Numbered from the stretch's first letter, positions 8,056-17,438 are shown. The stretch is 64,000 bases of DNA from Clostridium_AM tanneri (GCF_033659955.1 NZ_JARUJP010000007.1:127033-191032); one strand, 5' to 3'. Notes: a model not told the origin generated them from the letters alone. Numbers and translations are program-made.

Positions 8056-9111
8056 TTATAAAGAAATAATTTTTGTAAGCATATCCCTGTCTATAGCATA
8101 GCTAAGGGCTGTTTCATAGGATATTAAACCTTTCTTGTAGAGTTCCGACAATGACATATCCATTGTCTTCATTCCATATTTAGCACCAGTTTGCATTGAT
8201 GATTCCACTTGATGGGTTTTACCTTCCCTAATCATGTTTTGAATTGCACTGGTAGCTACCATTATTTCTAAAGCTGCCTCTCTTCCTTTTCCATTCACCT
8301 TAGGCAAAAGCTGTTGTGAAACAATCCCTTTAAGTACTGCAGCAAGCTGAATTTTAATCTGCTGCTGCTGGTGCGGTGGAAACACATCTACAATTCTATC
8401 GATAGTTTTTGCCGCTCCTATAGTATGTAATGTAGATAAAACTAAATGTCCTGTTTCTGCTGCTGTCAACGCTACGGATATGGTCTCCAAATCTCTCATT
8501 TCTCCCACAAGAATAACATCAGGGTCTTCCCTCAATACTGATCTTAAAGCATTAGCATAGCTTAATGTATCTTTTCCTATCTCTCTTTGATTAATTATAG
8601 ATTTATTATGTTTATGTAAATATTCAATGGGATCTTCAAGTGTAATTATATGGGAAGCCCTAGTAGCATTAATTTCATTTATCATAGCAGCTAGGGTTGT
8701 ACTCTTACCAGATCCAGTAGGACCTGTAACTAAAACCAGACCTCTCTTATTAGCTGCAAGTTCTTTTATAATAGGCGGAAAATTAAGGTCATTTAATGTA
8801 GGGACTTTGGAACCAACAACTCTTATGGCAATAGCACTACTTCCTCTCTGTTTAAACAAATTAACTCTAAATCTGCCAGTACCAGCAACAGAAAAAGAAG
8901 TATCTAAATCTCCTGTTTTTATATAAGACTCATAATCTTCTCCTAATATTTCCTTAGCATAATTTTCAGTATCTATTGGCTGAAGCTTTACATTGCTTAT
9001 CTGCCTTAATTCCCCATTCACCCTTATCACAGGCGGCACCCCAACAGTTAAGTGCAAATCTGAAGCATTTTCTTTCATGGTTATATCTAGTAAATCCTTT
9101 AGTAGTTCCAT
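8056..9111 (-). CDS. pilT: Type IV pilus retraction ATPase PilT
   Basis: Hexameric motor that disassembles type IV pili for twitching motility. The 351-residue protein has the PilT N-terminal PAS-like part (ASDLHLTVGVPPVIRVNGEL, split here), a Walker A GPTGSGKSTT (about 129-138), acidic Asp box, Walker B-type VILVGEMRD, the HLVLSTLHT His box and the AIRVV-type loop. No pilin or pilus assembly genes are nearby, so it works with pili encoded elsewhere. AAAGGAG is well placed before the ATG. Confidence 0.95.
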   Translation of the reverse strand: MELLKDLLDITMKENASDLHLTVGVPPVIRVNGELRQISNVKLQPIDTENYAKEILGEDYESYIKTGDLDTSFSVAGTGRFRVNLFKQRGSSAIAIRVVGSKVPTLNDLNFPPIIKELAANKRGLVLVTGPTGSGKSTTLAAMINEINATRASHIITLEDPIEYLHKHNKSIINQREIGKDTLSYANALRSVLREDPDVILVGEMRDLETISVALTAAETGHLVLSTLHTIGAAKTIDRIVDVFPPHQQQQIKIQLAAVLKGIVSQQLLPKVNGKGREAALEIMVATSAIQNMIREGKTHQVESSMQTGAKYGMKTMDMSLSELYKKGLISYETALSYAIDRDMLTKIISL

Positions 9112-9260
9112 TTATGCTCTCCTTTCATCAATGCTTACTATAATCAAAAATTTAGCATCCTTTATAACTATCGTATATAATCATAAACACATAAGATTAT
9201 AATTCTACAAATTTTATTAAATTCCTTTTATTATTTTAATTTACTAAACTAAAAATCAAA

Positions 9261-9290
9261 TTAAAACTGAGAATTAATTCTCAGTTTTAA
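9261..9290 (-). terminator. 30-bp perfect palindrome after sigK
   Basis: TTAAAACTGAGAATT and its exact complement run without a loop from 9261 to 9290, immediately past the sigK stop, then AATTTGATTTTT on the minus strand. Confidence 0.85.
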
Positions 9291-9992
9291 TTATTTTTTT
9301 CCCAAGTTTAACTCTTTATTTAACTTTTTTAGTGCTCTCTTTTCTATTCTGGAAACATAGGATCTAGAAATACCAAGAATTTTTGCTATTTCTCTTTGGG
9401 TTTTTGGCTTTCCTTCTAAGAGTCCATACCTCATTTCAACTACGTTTTTTTCTCTTTCAGAAAGACAAGTATTTATCTTGGAATACAACTTTTTAATTTG
9501 TATCTTACTTTCAACAATCTCTATTATAGAATCTTCATCACTACTTAAAACGTCCATAAGAGATATTTCGTTTCCCTCTTTATCAATGCCAATAGGATCC
9601 TGCAAATATACCTCACTCTTGTTCTTCTTATTATTTCTTATAAGCATAAGTATTTCATTCTCTATACATTTTGCCGCGTATGTTGCAAGTCTGGTTCCTT
9701 TCGATGCATCAAAAGAATCTATAGCTTTAATTAAACCCACTGTTCCAATAGATATTAAGTCATCAACTTCCTTACCTGGATATGAATATTTCTTTACAAT
9801 ATGTGCTACTAACCTTAAGTTTCTTTCAACTAAAATATTTTTAGCTACCATATCTCCTTCTTTTAACATCCTTAAATAATACTCTTCCTCCTGGTCATTT
9901 AGAGGCTGCGGAAACGAACTACTGTTCGTAATGTAAGCTGTTAAAAAGACCATATTACCTACAATATCTAATAAGCAATTTGTTAAAAACAC
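9291..9992 (-). CDS. sigK: Late mother-cell sigma factor SigK (uninterrupted, with pro-sequence)
   Basis: Final mother-cell sporulation sigma factor. The 233-residue protein has regions 2 (VERNLRLVAHIVKKYSYPG, DDLISIGTVGLIKAIDSFD) and 4 (IAKILGISRSYVSRIEKRAL) intact. Residues 1-31 read like the pro-sequence of B. subtilis pro-sigma-K, with FLTAYITNSSSFPQPL matching the processing region, so activation by the SpoIVFB protease is expected. The reading frame is continuous, with no skin prophage element as seen in B. subtilis and C. difficile. The start is GTG, 8 nt after GGAGG. Confidence 0.97.
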   Translation of the reverse strand: MFLTNCLLDIVGNMVFLTAYITNSSSFPQPLNDQEEEYYLRMLKEGDMVAKNILVERNLRLVAHIVKKYSYPGKEVDDLISIGTVGLIKAIDSFDASKGTRLATYAAKCIENEILMLIRNNKKNKSEVYLQDPIGIDKEGNEISLMDVLSSDEDSIIEIVESKIQIKKLYSKINTCLSEREKNVVEMRYGLLEGKPKTQREIAKILGISRSYVSRIEKRALKKLNKELNLGKK

Positions 9993-10065
9993 GGGCTGCT
10001 CCTCCTAATAGTGCTTATTAATATATTATGAGGTAGTGCTAAAAAAAGTGCATGTAAATATGAAA

Positions 10066-11724
10066 TTATTTTAGATATTGACTTACTCCATTAACAATGT
10101 CTTTAAATACTGGCGCTGATGTAGATCCTCCACTATCTTTATCCTTATCTATATCCTGTATAAATACAATCATAGAATAGTATTTATTATTTATCTTAAA
10201 AAATCCTGCAAACCATCCATCTGAATGTTCTTCTACCTCTCCCTGTTTTGATACTTCCATCCTTTCTGTAGTTCCAGTTTTTCCTCCTATTTCTAAGCCA
10301 TCTATGAAAGCTGCCTTGGCAGTTCCTTCTTTTACAACCTTTTTCATTTGATTTTTTATAGTATCGGCTGTAGACTTTTCTACTACTGGCCTCTGATCTG
10401 TAGCTAAGGTTTCTATTTCGTTGTTATTGTCATCTACATAGGAATCTATAATATACGGCTTTACGTATACACCATTATTAGCAACGGTGTTGGCTATACT
10501 TAAAGCTCCAACAGGAGTTATTCTAATGCTTTGACCAATAGATGCAATTCCTAAGCTTCCGTCACTATACTTAGCATTTTTCACTTCAGAAATGCCCTCT
10601 TTCTCACTATCAAAACCTAGTACCTTTTCTAAAAGTCCCTGGGACTTAGCATTATCATAAAAGTTATTAAAACCTACTTTATTTCCTATTTGGGCAAATA
10701 TGTCATTACAGGATACTACAAAAGCCTCTTCTACAGTTAAAGTTCCATGTTTCTTGTGCTTTTCTCCCTCATATAGACCTCTACAAGTAAATACATCATT
10801 GCTACTTATACTTTTTCTATCTAATCCTGCCTCTTCAACTATAATCTTAAATATTGAACCAGCAAAAAAACCATGATTAGTAGCTACTCCTAAGTTTACA
10901 TTAGGCTTACTATCATCTTTCTGAACTAATGCTTTAATCTTACCTGTATTTGCTTCCATTAATACTACTCCGATTTGAGAAAAATTCTTATCTTGAACTA
11001 GTATTTCCTTTATCTTATCCTCTATATTCTTATCTACTGTTAATCTGACGTTTATATTATTTTTAGGCAACTCAGTTTCTTCCCCGATTATGCTGCCATT
11101 TACATCTCGATTAAATACTATCTGAGGCTTTTTATTGTCTTTTGTCTTATTGTAAATTTGCATCTCTAAGGAATCCGCAGACTTTAATTCATTATTATCA
11201 GTTCTTCTAGGATTAACTAATAGATTCTCTAATTTCCATACCCCGTCCTTATTTAATGATGAGGATTCATACACATAAAATCCTTTAACATTTTTCACCA
11301 ACTTTAACTTATTATAAGTACTCTCATCAATTTCATAATAAAGTTTCTGGCTGCTTTTTAACATTCCTATATTGCTTAGATCGTATTCTTTATTGTAATT
11401 TCGAAGAATATACATTAACGTTAAGATTTGATCAGAATCTGTATCTAAATTATTTCTTTTAAATATATCTGGTGAAATTACTGCATAATATTTTTTATCA
11501 TAATTTAATAGCTGCTTTCCATTACTATCAAATAATAAATAATTTGAATCGGTAATATACTCTTTATATGCATATTGAGAATCTGCTTGTGCACTTAGTA
11601 TATCTGACCCGATATATTGAAATTTAACTATTCTATAATACAATATGCTAAGTATAATTAAAAAAATTGCTAATATTATACGCTGCCTTTTTCCTATCTT
11701 TGCTCTACTTACTTTTATTATCAT
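10066..11724 (-). CDS. Penicillin-binding protein (class B-like transpeptidase)
   Basis: Cell-wall transpeptidase anchored by one helix (about 14-33). The C-terminal half carries the three active-site motifs in order: S290-I-F-K (nucleophile), S338-C-N and K482-T-G. The N-terminal half is a long non-catalytic domain. No PASTA domains follow, so it is closer to PBP2/FtsI-like proteins than to SpoVD with PASTA. Its place between sigK and udk suggests a sporulation or elongation role, which is not proven. The ATG at 11724 is chosen over an in-frame GTG at 11739; the GGGGTG site 7 nt upstream lies inside the preceding terminator hairpin. Confidence 0.85.
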   Translation of the reverse strand: MIIKVSRAKIGKRQRIILAIFLIILSILYYRIVKFQYIGSDILSAQADSQYAYKEYITDSNYLLFDSNGKQLLNYDKKYYAVISPDIFKRNNLDTDSDQILTLMYILRNYNKEYDLSNIGMLKSSQKLYYEIDESTYNKLKLVKNVKGFYVYESSSLNKDGVWKLENLLVNPRRTDNNELKSADSLEMQIYNKTKDNKKPQIVFNRDVNGSIIGEETELPKNNINVRLTVDKNIEDKIKEILVQDKNFSQIGVVLMEANTGKIKALVQKDDSKPNVNLGVATNHGFFAGSIFKIIVEEAGLDRKSISSNDVFTCRGLYEGEKHKKHGTLTVEEAFVVSCNDIFAQIGNKVGFNNFYDNAKSQGLLEKVLGFDSEKEGISEVKNAKYSDGSLGIASIGQSIRITPVGALSIANTVANNGVYVKPYIIDSYVDDNNNEIETLATDQRPVVEKSTADTIKNQMKKVVKEGTAKAAFIDGLEIGGKTGTTERMEVSKQGEVEEHSDGWFAGFFKINNKYYSMIVFIQDIDKDKDSGGSTSAPVFKDIVNGVSQYLK

Positions 11725-11727
11725 AAA

Positions 11728-11768
11728 AAAACACCCCACTCAGACAAAATTTTGTCCAAAATGAGGTA
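11728..11768 (-). terminator. Terminator after udk overlapping the PBP ribosome binding site
   Basis: On the minus strand ACCTCA pairs with TGGGGT and the inner palindrome GACAAAATTTTGTC extends the stem; seven T follow and run straight into the PBP start codon. The 3' arm contains the GGGGTG used as PBP ribosome binding site. Confidence 0.8.
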
Positions 11769-11785
11769 TTTTATTCATATATTTA

Positions 11786-12409
11786 CTAATCTCTTTGTAA
11801 AATTTGTTTTATGTTTGCTACCATAATGTCTATAGCCACTTTGTTGTGACCACCTTCAGGTATTATAATATCAGCATATCTTTTAGTTGGTTCTATAAAT
11901 TGCATATGCATTGGTCTTACTACATTTAAGTATTGATTTATAACTGAATTTACTGTTCTTCCTCTTTCATTTATATCTCTTAAGATTCGTCTTATTATTC
12001 TTACATCGGCATCTGTATCAACATATATTTTTATATCTAATAAATCTCTTACTTTTTCTTCCTGGAGGATAAGTATTCCTTCTACTATGATTATTTCTCG
12101 AGATTCAATTTTTACTGTCTCTTTTTTTCTGTTGTGAACCTCAAAATCATAGATAGGCTTCTCAATAGACTTGCTATTTAACAAGTCTTTTAAATGCTCT
12201 ATAAGTAGTGCTGTATCAAAGGCATTAGGATGGTCATAGTTAGTTTTTATCCTTTCTTCCATAGAAAGGTGACTTTGATCTTTATAATAAGAATCCTGCT
12301 CTATCATTGCAATGCAATCCTTATTAAACTTCTTATATATTTCTTTAGCAACAGTACTTTTTCCTGAACCGGTTCCACCAGTAATTCCTATCAGAATTGG
12401 ACGCTTCAT
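11786..12409 (-). CDS. udk: Uridine kinase
   Basis: Phosphorylates uridine and cytidine to UMP and CMP in pyrimidine salvage. The 207-residue protein has a P-loop GITGGTGSGKST at 8-19, a nucleoside-binding region IEQDSYYKDQ, YDHPNAFD and the lid RRILRDINERGRT. Length is standard. It is preceded by trhP (39-nt gap) in the same order as in B. subtilis (yrrM-trhP-udk) and followed by a terminator. Confidence 0.97.
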   Translation of the reverse strand: MKRPILIGITGGTGSGKSTVAKEIYKKFNKDCIAMIEQDSYYKDQSHLSMEERIKTNYDHPNAFDTALLIEHLKDLLNSKSIEKPIYDFEVHNRKKETVKIESREIIIVEGILILQEEKVRDLLDIKIYVDTDADVRIIRRILRDINERGRTVNSVINQYLNVVRPMHMQFIEPTKRYADIIIPEGGHNKVAIDIMVANIKQILQRD

Positions 12410-12448
12410 TTATTATCCCCCTTTTGTAGCAATATTAAATACCTTTAT

Positions 12449-13669
12449 TTATTTTTTATCTTTGATCAACATGTCTCCTTCTACTAATTCAACGTCTGTT
12501 CTTATGGTAAATATCATCTGTGCTGAAGGTGCTGAAGGAATTTTTTCACCTTTTCCGTTCTTCATGTCCTCTAGGAATATTTCAAGGTTTTCTCCAGTTG
12601 GTCTTAAAACCTCTACTTTGTCTCCTTCTAGTACTTTATTCCTTTGCTCAACTGTTGCAACGCCAGTACTACTATCATAAGCTTTTACTATCCCTACGAT
12701 ATCATAACCTCTTATATAAGAAGATGATCCATAGGTTTGTTTGTTTGGATCTCCAAAGTAAAATCCTGTAAAATACTCCCTATGACTTGCTTTTTCAAGA
12801 TTTTCTAACCAATTGCTGTTAAACTTATAGTCCTTTGGATTTTCAAAATATGCATCTATCGCCTGTCTATAAGCTTTAACAACGGAAGCTACATAAAAGA
12901 CACTCTTCATTCTCCCTTCTATCTTGAAGGATTCTATGCCAGCTTCAACTAGTTCCGGTATATGCTCTATCGTGCATAAATCCTTGGAATTTAATATGTA
13001 GGCTCCTTTTTCATCTTCAAATACCGGGAAATACTCTCCTGGTCTTTTTTCCTCTACTAGGTAGTATTTATATCTGCATGGTTGAGCACACTGACCTCTA
13101 TTGGAATCCCTTCCAGTCATATAATTAGAAATAACGCATCTACCAGAATAAGCCATGCACATTGAACCGTGAACAAAGGCCTCTATTTCACAGGATTCAG
13201 GTATCTTTTCTTTTAATTCTTTTATTTCCTGCAAGGATAATTCTCTTGCTAAAACTATTCTCTTTATGCCCTGCTTATGCCAAAATATTGCAGATTTCCA
13301 GTTTACGTTATTGGCTTGAGTGCTTAAGTGCAGCTCTAACTCTGGTACTACCTCTCTTGCAGTCATAACTATTCCTGGGTCAGATACAATTATAGCATCT
13401 ACCCCTATTTTGTGTAGGTTTATTAAGTAATCTTCCAATCCTTCTAAGTCTTCATTATGTGGAAATACATTTATTGTAACAAATACTCTCTTACCTCTAC
13501 TATGAGCATATTCTATCCCTTCTTTTAATTCTTCATCAGTGAAGTTATCTGCAAAAGCCCTTAAATTGAGCTTGCTTCCACCAAGATAGACTGCATCTGC
13601 ACCAAAATCTATAGCAGTTTTTAACTTTTCTAGATTTCCAGCTGGTGCTAGTAATTCTGGCTTTTTCAT
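12449..13669 (-). CDS. trhP: tRNA 5-hydroxyuridine-forming U32 family protein TrhP
   Basis: U32 'peptidase' family protein. In E. coli and B. subtilis, members in this setting hydroxylate uridine 34 of tRNA using prephenate. It begins MKKPELLAPAGNLEKLKTAI and carries the U32 signature EAFVHGSMCMAYSGRC plus further cysteines (RGQCAQPCRY), consistent with an Fe-S cluster. A C-terminal beta-barrel part (about 320-400) follows. The start at 13669 is preferred over 13705 because GGAGGAGAG lies just upstream. It begins one nt after the trmR stop, so the two are translationally coupled; their products act one after the other. Confidence 0.85.
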   Translation of the reverse strand: MKKPELLAPAGNLEKLKTAIDFGADAVYLGGSKLNLRAFADNFTDEELKEGIEYAHSRGKRVFVTINVFPHNEDLEGLEDYLINLHKIGVDAIIVSDPGIVMTAREVVPELELHLSTQANNVNWKSAIFWHKQGIKRIVLARELSLQEIKELKEKIPESCEIEAFVHGSMCMAYSGRCVISNYMTGRDSNRGQCAQPCRYKYYLVEEKRPGEYFPVFEDEKGAYILNSKDLCTIEHIPELVEAGIESFKIEGRMKSVFYVASVVKAYRQAIDAYFENPKDYKFNSNWLENLEKASHREYFTGFYFGDPNKQTYGSSSYIRGYDIVGIVKAYDSSTGVATVEQRNKVLEGDKVEVLRPTGENLEIFLEDMKNGKGEKIPSAPSAQMIFTIRTDVELVEGDMLIKDKK

Positions 13670-13670
13670 A

Positions 13671-14318
13671 TTAATCTCTCCTCCTAGTAACCGCAATTCC
13701 GTCACCCATAGGTATAACTGAGGTTACTAAATTTTTATCTTTAGATACCATCTCTAGGTATTTTCTCATTCTTTTAACAATAGTTATTTTTCTTCTTTCT
13801 ACAAGTTCATCGGATGCAACCATCCCTCTAAAAAGTACATTGTCAGCTATTATTATTCCGTCCTCATTAAGTAGTCTAATACAGTGAGGGAGAAACTGAT
13901 TATAATGGCCTTTTCCTGCATCCATAAATATTAAGTCGTATTTATCATCTAGTTTTTCTAGAATATCTAGACAATCTCCTTGTAGGATATTTATCTTATC
14001 CTTGAAGCCATACTTTTCTATGTTACTGCTAGCAATCTCAACCATTTTAGAATCTCTTTCTATAGTTGTTATAGAGCTTTTTCCTTTAGAACTTAAACTC
14101 ATTAAAATTGCTGAATATCCTATTGCAGTACCTAATTCTAAAATCTTTATAGGCTTCTTCATCTGTATCATAAGTTCAAGAAACTTTGCTACTTCCTTTT
14201 GTATTATAGGAACAAGGTTATTATGGCCGTAGTCCTCAAGTTCTTTTAATATACCTTCATGCTCTTCTATAAGGCCTCTTATATAATGCTCCATGTACTC
14301 ATATGCAACACCGCTCAT
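13671..14318 (-). CDS. trmR: tRNA 5-hydroxyuridine methyltransferase TrmR (caffeoyl-CoA OMT-like)
   Basis: SAM-dependent O-methyltransferase of the YrrM type, which in B. subtilis turns the 5-hydroxyuridine made by TrhP into 5-methoxyuridine at tRNA position 34. SAM-binding elements are ILELGTAIGYSAI (about 59-71), TTIERDSKMVEIA, and a metal-site stretch YDLIFMDAGKGHY with later IIADNVLFRG. The 215-residue length is typical. It precedes trhP with a 1-nt gap. Substrate is inferred from family and neighbourhood rather than from any residue I can point to. Confidence 0.82.
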   Translation of the reverse strand: MSGVAYEYMEHYIRGLIEEHEGILKELEDYGHNNLVPIIQKEVAKFLELMIQMKKPIKILELGTAIGYSAILMSLSSKGKSSITTIERDSKMVEIASSNIEKYGFKDKINILQGDCLDILEKLDDKYDLIFMDAGKGHYNQFLPHCIRLLNEDGIIIADNVLFRGMVASDELVERRKITIVKRMRKYLEMVSKDKNLVTSVIPMGDGIAVTRRRD

Positions 14319-14401
14319 TTTTTTCCTCCAAAACTATAATAATCTAATTAAATTTATTATAAGTCTCAAGAATTTAGCTACATTTATATTATATAAAAAA
14401 G

Positions 14402-14451
14402 TTGACAGTTGACAACTGACTACTTCCTGTCAATTGTCCATTGTCAACTGT
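14402..14451 (-). repeat. GTTGACA-rich inverted repeat, probably acting as mltG terminator
   Basis: CAGTTGACAA (14408-14417) and its complement TTGTCAACTG (14441-14450) flank several more GTTGACA/TGTCAAT copies. On the minus strand the structure directly follows the mltG stop and ends in TTTTTT, so it can terminate. Short GTTGACAGTTGACAATTGACA strings are a recurring intergenic repeat type in clostridia, as far as I recall. Confidence 0.6.
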
Positions 14452-14452
14452 T

Positions 14453-15478
14453 TTACTCTCCCTGTGTAACCTTCTTAACTTCTGAAAATTTCTTTTCACT
14501 ATCTGTAAAGAAGTGTGTACCGTCATTATTTGAAACAAAAAATAAATAATTAGTTTTTTTAGGATTTATGGCTGCTTTAATACACTCCTTGCCTGGATTT
14601 GAAATAGGCCCTACTGGTAATCCTTTTTCAATGTAGGTATTATAAGGTGACTTTATCTTTAAATCATTATAGTATAATTTATCCTTATGATAACCTAGTG
14701 CATATAAAACTGTAGCACAGGACTGTAGTTTCATACCCCTGTCTATTCTATTGTAAAATACAGAAGCAGCCTTTTCTCTCTCATCTTGTCTTTCAACTTC
14801 TTTTTCTATAATAGATGCCATAGTTATTATTCTATCTAAATCTTCATAATTAATACTTTTGCCATTTTCTTTTTCAATATCATTAATTATCGAAGAAAAT
14901 CTTTTCAGCATAATATTTATTATCTCTTTTCCCTCAGTACCTTTTAAAAATTCATAGGTGTCTGGAAACAGATATCCTTCTAATGCATATTTTCTATTAG
15001 AATTATTTTTTATAAACTCTGGAAGTTTATATTCTCTGCAGCTTTTTATGAACTCTTCCTTAGTTATTACATCTTTTTTTTCTAAAGCTAATGCAATATG
15101 TTCAATATCATAACCTTCAGGTACTACAACTTTAACAGGCTCATCATCTTTAATACCTTTGTTTAACAACCTAATAAACTTTTCTAAAGTTATATCCTCT
15201 GAAAAGGAATATTTTCCCGGTTTTACTTGTTGATTAATGTCACTGATATCTATATATCGTCTTATAAGATAAGCATTTGATATAAGGTTTTTATCGCTTA
15301 AATTCTGAATTACAGTATCTAAGTTGTCTCCATCATTGACGGCAAACTGCACTTTCTTATCGGAAGACTTTAGAGGATGCTTTAAAACGCTTCCTCTAAA
15401 GTATAAAAATCCTCCAAGTATTATAATGAAAAATAATAAACAACTTACGAAAACTTTTAATAAGTTTATCTTCTTCAT
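14453..15478 (-). CDS. mltG: Endolytic peptidoglycan transglycosylase MltG
   Basis: Inner-membrane lytic transglycosylase that cuts nascent glycan strands and sets their length. One N-terminal helix (about 10-27) is followed by a LysM-like segment (about 43-110) and the YceG catalytic domain. The catalytic glutamate is E225 in MASIIEKEVER, matching E218 of the E. coli enzyme; other conserved parts are ALEGYLFPDTYEF and YNTYIEKGLPVGPISNPG. It lies 12 nt downstream of typA on the same strand. Confidence 0.95.
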   Translation of the reverse strand: MKKINLLKVFVSCLLFFIIILGGFLYFRGSVLKHPLKSSDKKVQFAVNDGDNLDTVIQNLSDKNLISNAYLIRRYIDISDINQQVKPGKYSFSEDITLEKFIRLLNKGIKDDEPVKVVVPEGYDIEHIALALEKKDVITKEEFIKSCREYKLPEFIKNNSNRKYALEGYLFPDTYEFLKGTEGKEIINIMLKRFSSIINDIEKENGKSINYEDLDRIITMASIIEKEVERQDEREKAASVFYNRIDRGMKLQSCATVLYALGYHKDKLYYNDLKIKSPYNTYIEKGLPVGPISNPGKECIKAAINPKKTNYLFFVSNNDGTHFFTDSEKKFSEVKKVTQGE

Positions 15479-15490
15479 TTCAATTCATCC

Positions 15491-17314
15491 TTATTTTTTC
15501 CTTTGAGCTCTTTTTCTCATCTCTGGATTTAATAGCTTCTTTCTCATTCTTATATTCTTAGGAGTTACCTCTACAAGTTCATCTGATGCTATAAACTCAA
15601 GACTTTGCTCTAAGGACATTTGAGTTACTGGAACTAGTTTTAGAGCTTCATCTGATCCTGAAGATCTTGTATTTGACAACTGTTTCTTCTTACATACATT
15701 AACATCAATATCTTCTGCTCTAGAACATTCTCCAGCTATCATTCCCTGATAAACATCTATACCTGCCGGTATAAATAATGTTCCTCTCTCTTGTGCATTG
15801 AATAATCCATAAGTAATTGATGTTCCTGTTTCAAATACTACAAGGGAACCTCTAGTTCTTTCTGGAATTTCTCCTCTATATTCTTCATAACCATGAAGAA
15901 CATGATTCATTATACCATTTCCCTTAGTGTCAGTCATAAATTCATTTCTAAATCCTATAAGTCCTCTTGCAGGAACCTTGAACTCTAATCTTGTATATCC
16001 GTTAACTGCTGATGTCATGTTTACCATTTCTGCTTTTCTAGGTCCTAACTTTTCCATAACCGGTCCCATAAACTCTTCTGGAACATCTATAGTTAAATAT
16101 TCTATAGGCTCTAGTTTCTTTCCATTTTCTTCTTTAAATATTACAGAAGGTTTAGAAACTTGGAATTCATATCCCTCTCTTCTCATTGTCTCAATTAGAA
16201 CAGAAAGATGAAGTTCTCCTCTACCACTTACCTTAAAGCAATCTGCAGACTCAGTTTCTTCAACTCTTAAAGATACATTTGTTTCTAATTCCTTCATCAA
16301 TCTATCTCTAAGATGTCTTGATGTAACATAGTCTCCATCTTGACCAGCAAAAGGTGAATCATTAACCATAAAGTTCATACTTAATGTTGGTTCATCTATT
16401 TCTACAAATGGAAGTGCTTCAGGCTCATTAACATCTGCTATAGTTTCACCTATATTTATATCTGGAATACCAGCTACAGCTATTATATCTCCAAGTTTAG
16501 CTTCATCAGTCTCTTCTTTCTTTAGACCATTATATACATAAAGACTTGATACTTTAACATTATCAACTTTTCCATCTTTTCTTACTAATGCTACCTGCTG
16601 ATTCTTCTTAATGCTTCCTCTTTCAATTTTTCCTATTCCTATTTTACCAACGTACTCATTATAATCTATAGTTGTAACTAACATTTGAAGAGGCATATCT
16701 AAATGACCTTGTGGTGCTGGAACATTTTTCACAATAGTATCAAATAAAGGTTCCATATTATCAGATTCATCTTCTAGTTCTTTCTTTGCAAAACCAGCTC
16801 TTGCTGAACAATAAACTACTTTAAAATCTAACTGGTTATCATTAGCACCAAGTTCTACAAATAGATCAAAAACCTCATCTAAAACATCTGCTGCTCTCTC
16901 GTCTGGTCTGTCTATTTTGTTTATAACTACTATTGGATTTAAATTTAACTCTAATGCTTTCTTTAGAACAAACTTAGTCTGAGGCATAGGACCTTCATAA
17001 GCGTCTACAACTAGTAAAACACTATCCACCATTTTAAGTACACGTTCAACTTCGCCACCAAAGTCAGCGTGTCCAGGTGTATCAACTATGTTTATTTTTA
17101 CTCCATCATGCATAACTGCAGTATTTTTTGAAAGAATAGTTATTCCTCTCTCTTTTTCAAGATCATTTGAGTCCATTACTCTTTCATCAACTTTTTCATT
17201 TTCTCTGAATACACGGCTTTGTCTAAGTAATGCATCAACTAAAGTAGTCTTACCGTGGTCAACGTGGGCTATTATAGCCACATTTCTTATATCATTTCTT
17301 GTAAATAATTCCAT
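15491..17314 (-). CDS. typA: Ribosome-associated GTPase TypA/BipA
   Basis: Translational GTPase involved in ribosome assembly and stress adaptation. The 607-residue protein has G1 AHVDHGKTT (about 15-23), G3 DTPGHADFGGEVERV, G4 NKIDR, an EF-G-like domain III/V and the TypA-specific C-terminal domain (GECSRAEDIDVNVCKKKQL; TPKNIRMRKKLL). Length is standard. The start has a GGAGGAATAAT upstream. It leads the typA-mltG pair. Confidence 0.97.
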   Translation of the reverse strand: MELFTRNDIRNVAIIAHVDHGKTTLVDALLRQSRVFRENEKVDERVMDSNDLEKERGITILSKNTAVMHDGVKINIVDTPGHADFGGEVERVLKMVDSVLLVVDAYEGPMPQTKFVLKKALELNLNPIVVINKIDRPDERAADVLDEVFDLFVELGANDNQLDFKVVYCSARAGFAKKELEDESDNMEPLFDTIVKNVPAPQGHLDMPLQMLVTTIDYNEYVGKIGIGKIERGSIKKNQQVALVRKDGKVDNVKVSSLYVYNGLKKEETDEAKLGDIIAVAGIPDINIGETIADVNEPEALPFVEIDEPTLSMNFMVNDSPFAGQDGDYVTSRHLRDRLMKELETNVSLRVEETESADCFKVSGRGELHLSVLIETMRREGYEFQVSKPSVIFKEENGKKLEPIEYLTIDVPEEFMGPVMEKLGPRKAEMVNMTSAVNGYTRLEFKVPARGLIGFRNEFMTDTKGNGIMNHVLHGYEEYRGEIPERTRGSLVVFETGTSITYGLFNAQERGTLFIPAGIDVYQGMIAGECSRAEDIDVNVCKKKQLSNTRSSGSDEALKLVPVTQMSLEQSLEFIASDELVEVTPKNIRMRKKLLNPEMRKRAQRKK

Positions 17315-17414
17315 TATTATTCCTCCAATTTTGTTTAAGACACAAATTTATATTTGTAAAAACTGATGTTATATCAAAACTTGTTCTTATTCTTTAAATA
17401 AAATACTCAAAAAA

Positions 17415-17438
17415 ATTGGATACTGTTACGTATCCAAT
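17415..17438 (-). terminator. Terminator after the YlbF-family gene
   Basis: ATTGGATA (17415-17422) pairs with TATCCAAT (17431-17438); on the minus strand eight T follow. It separates the upstream YlbF-family gene from typA. Confidence 0.85.

Noticed and set aside
9993..10065. Sigma-E type promoter for sigK (CATAATAT)
   Set aside because: The -10-like string is present but a matching -35 with proper spacing is not convincing, so no feature was listed.
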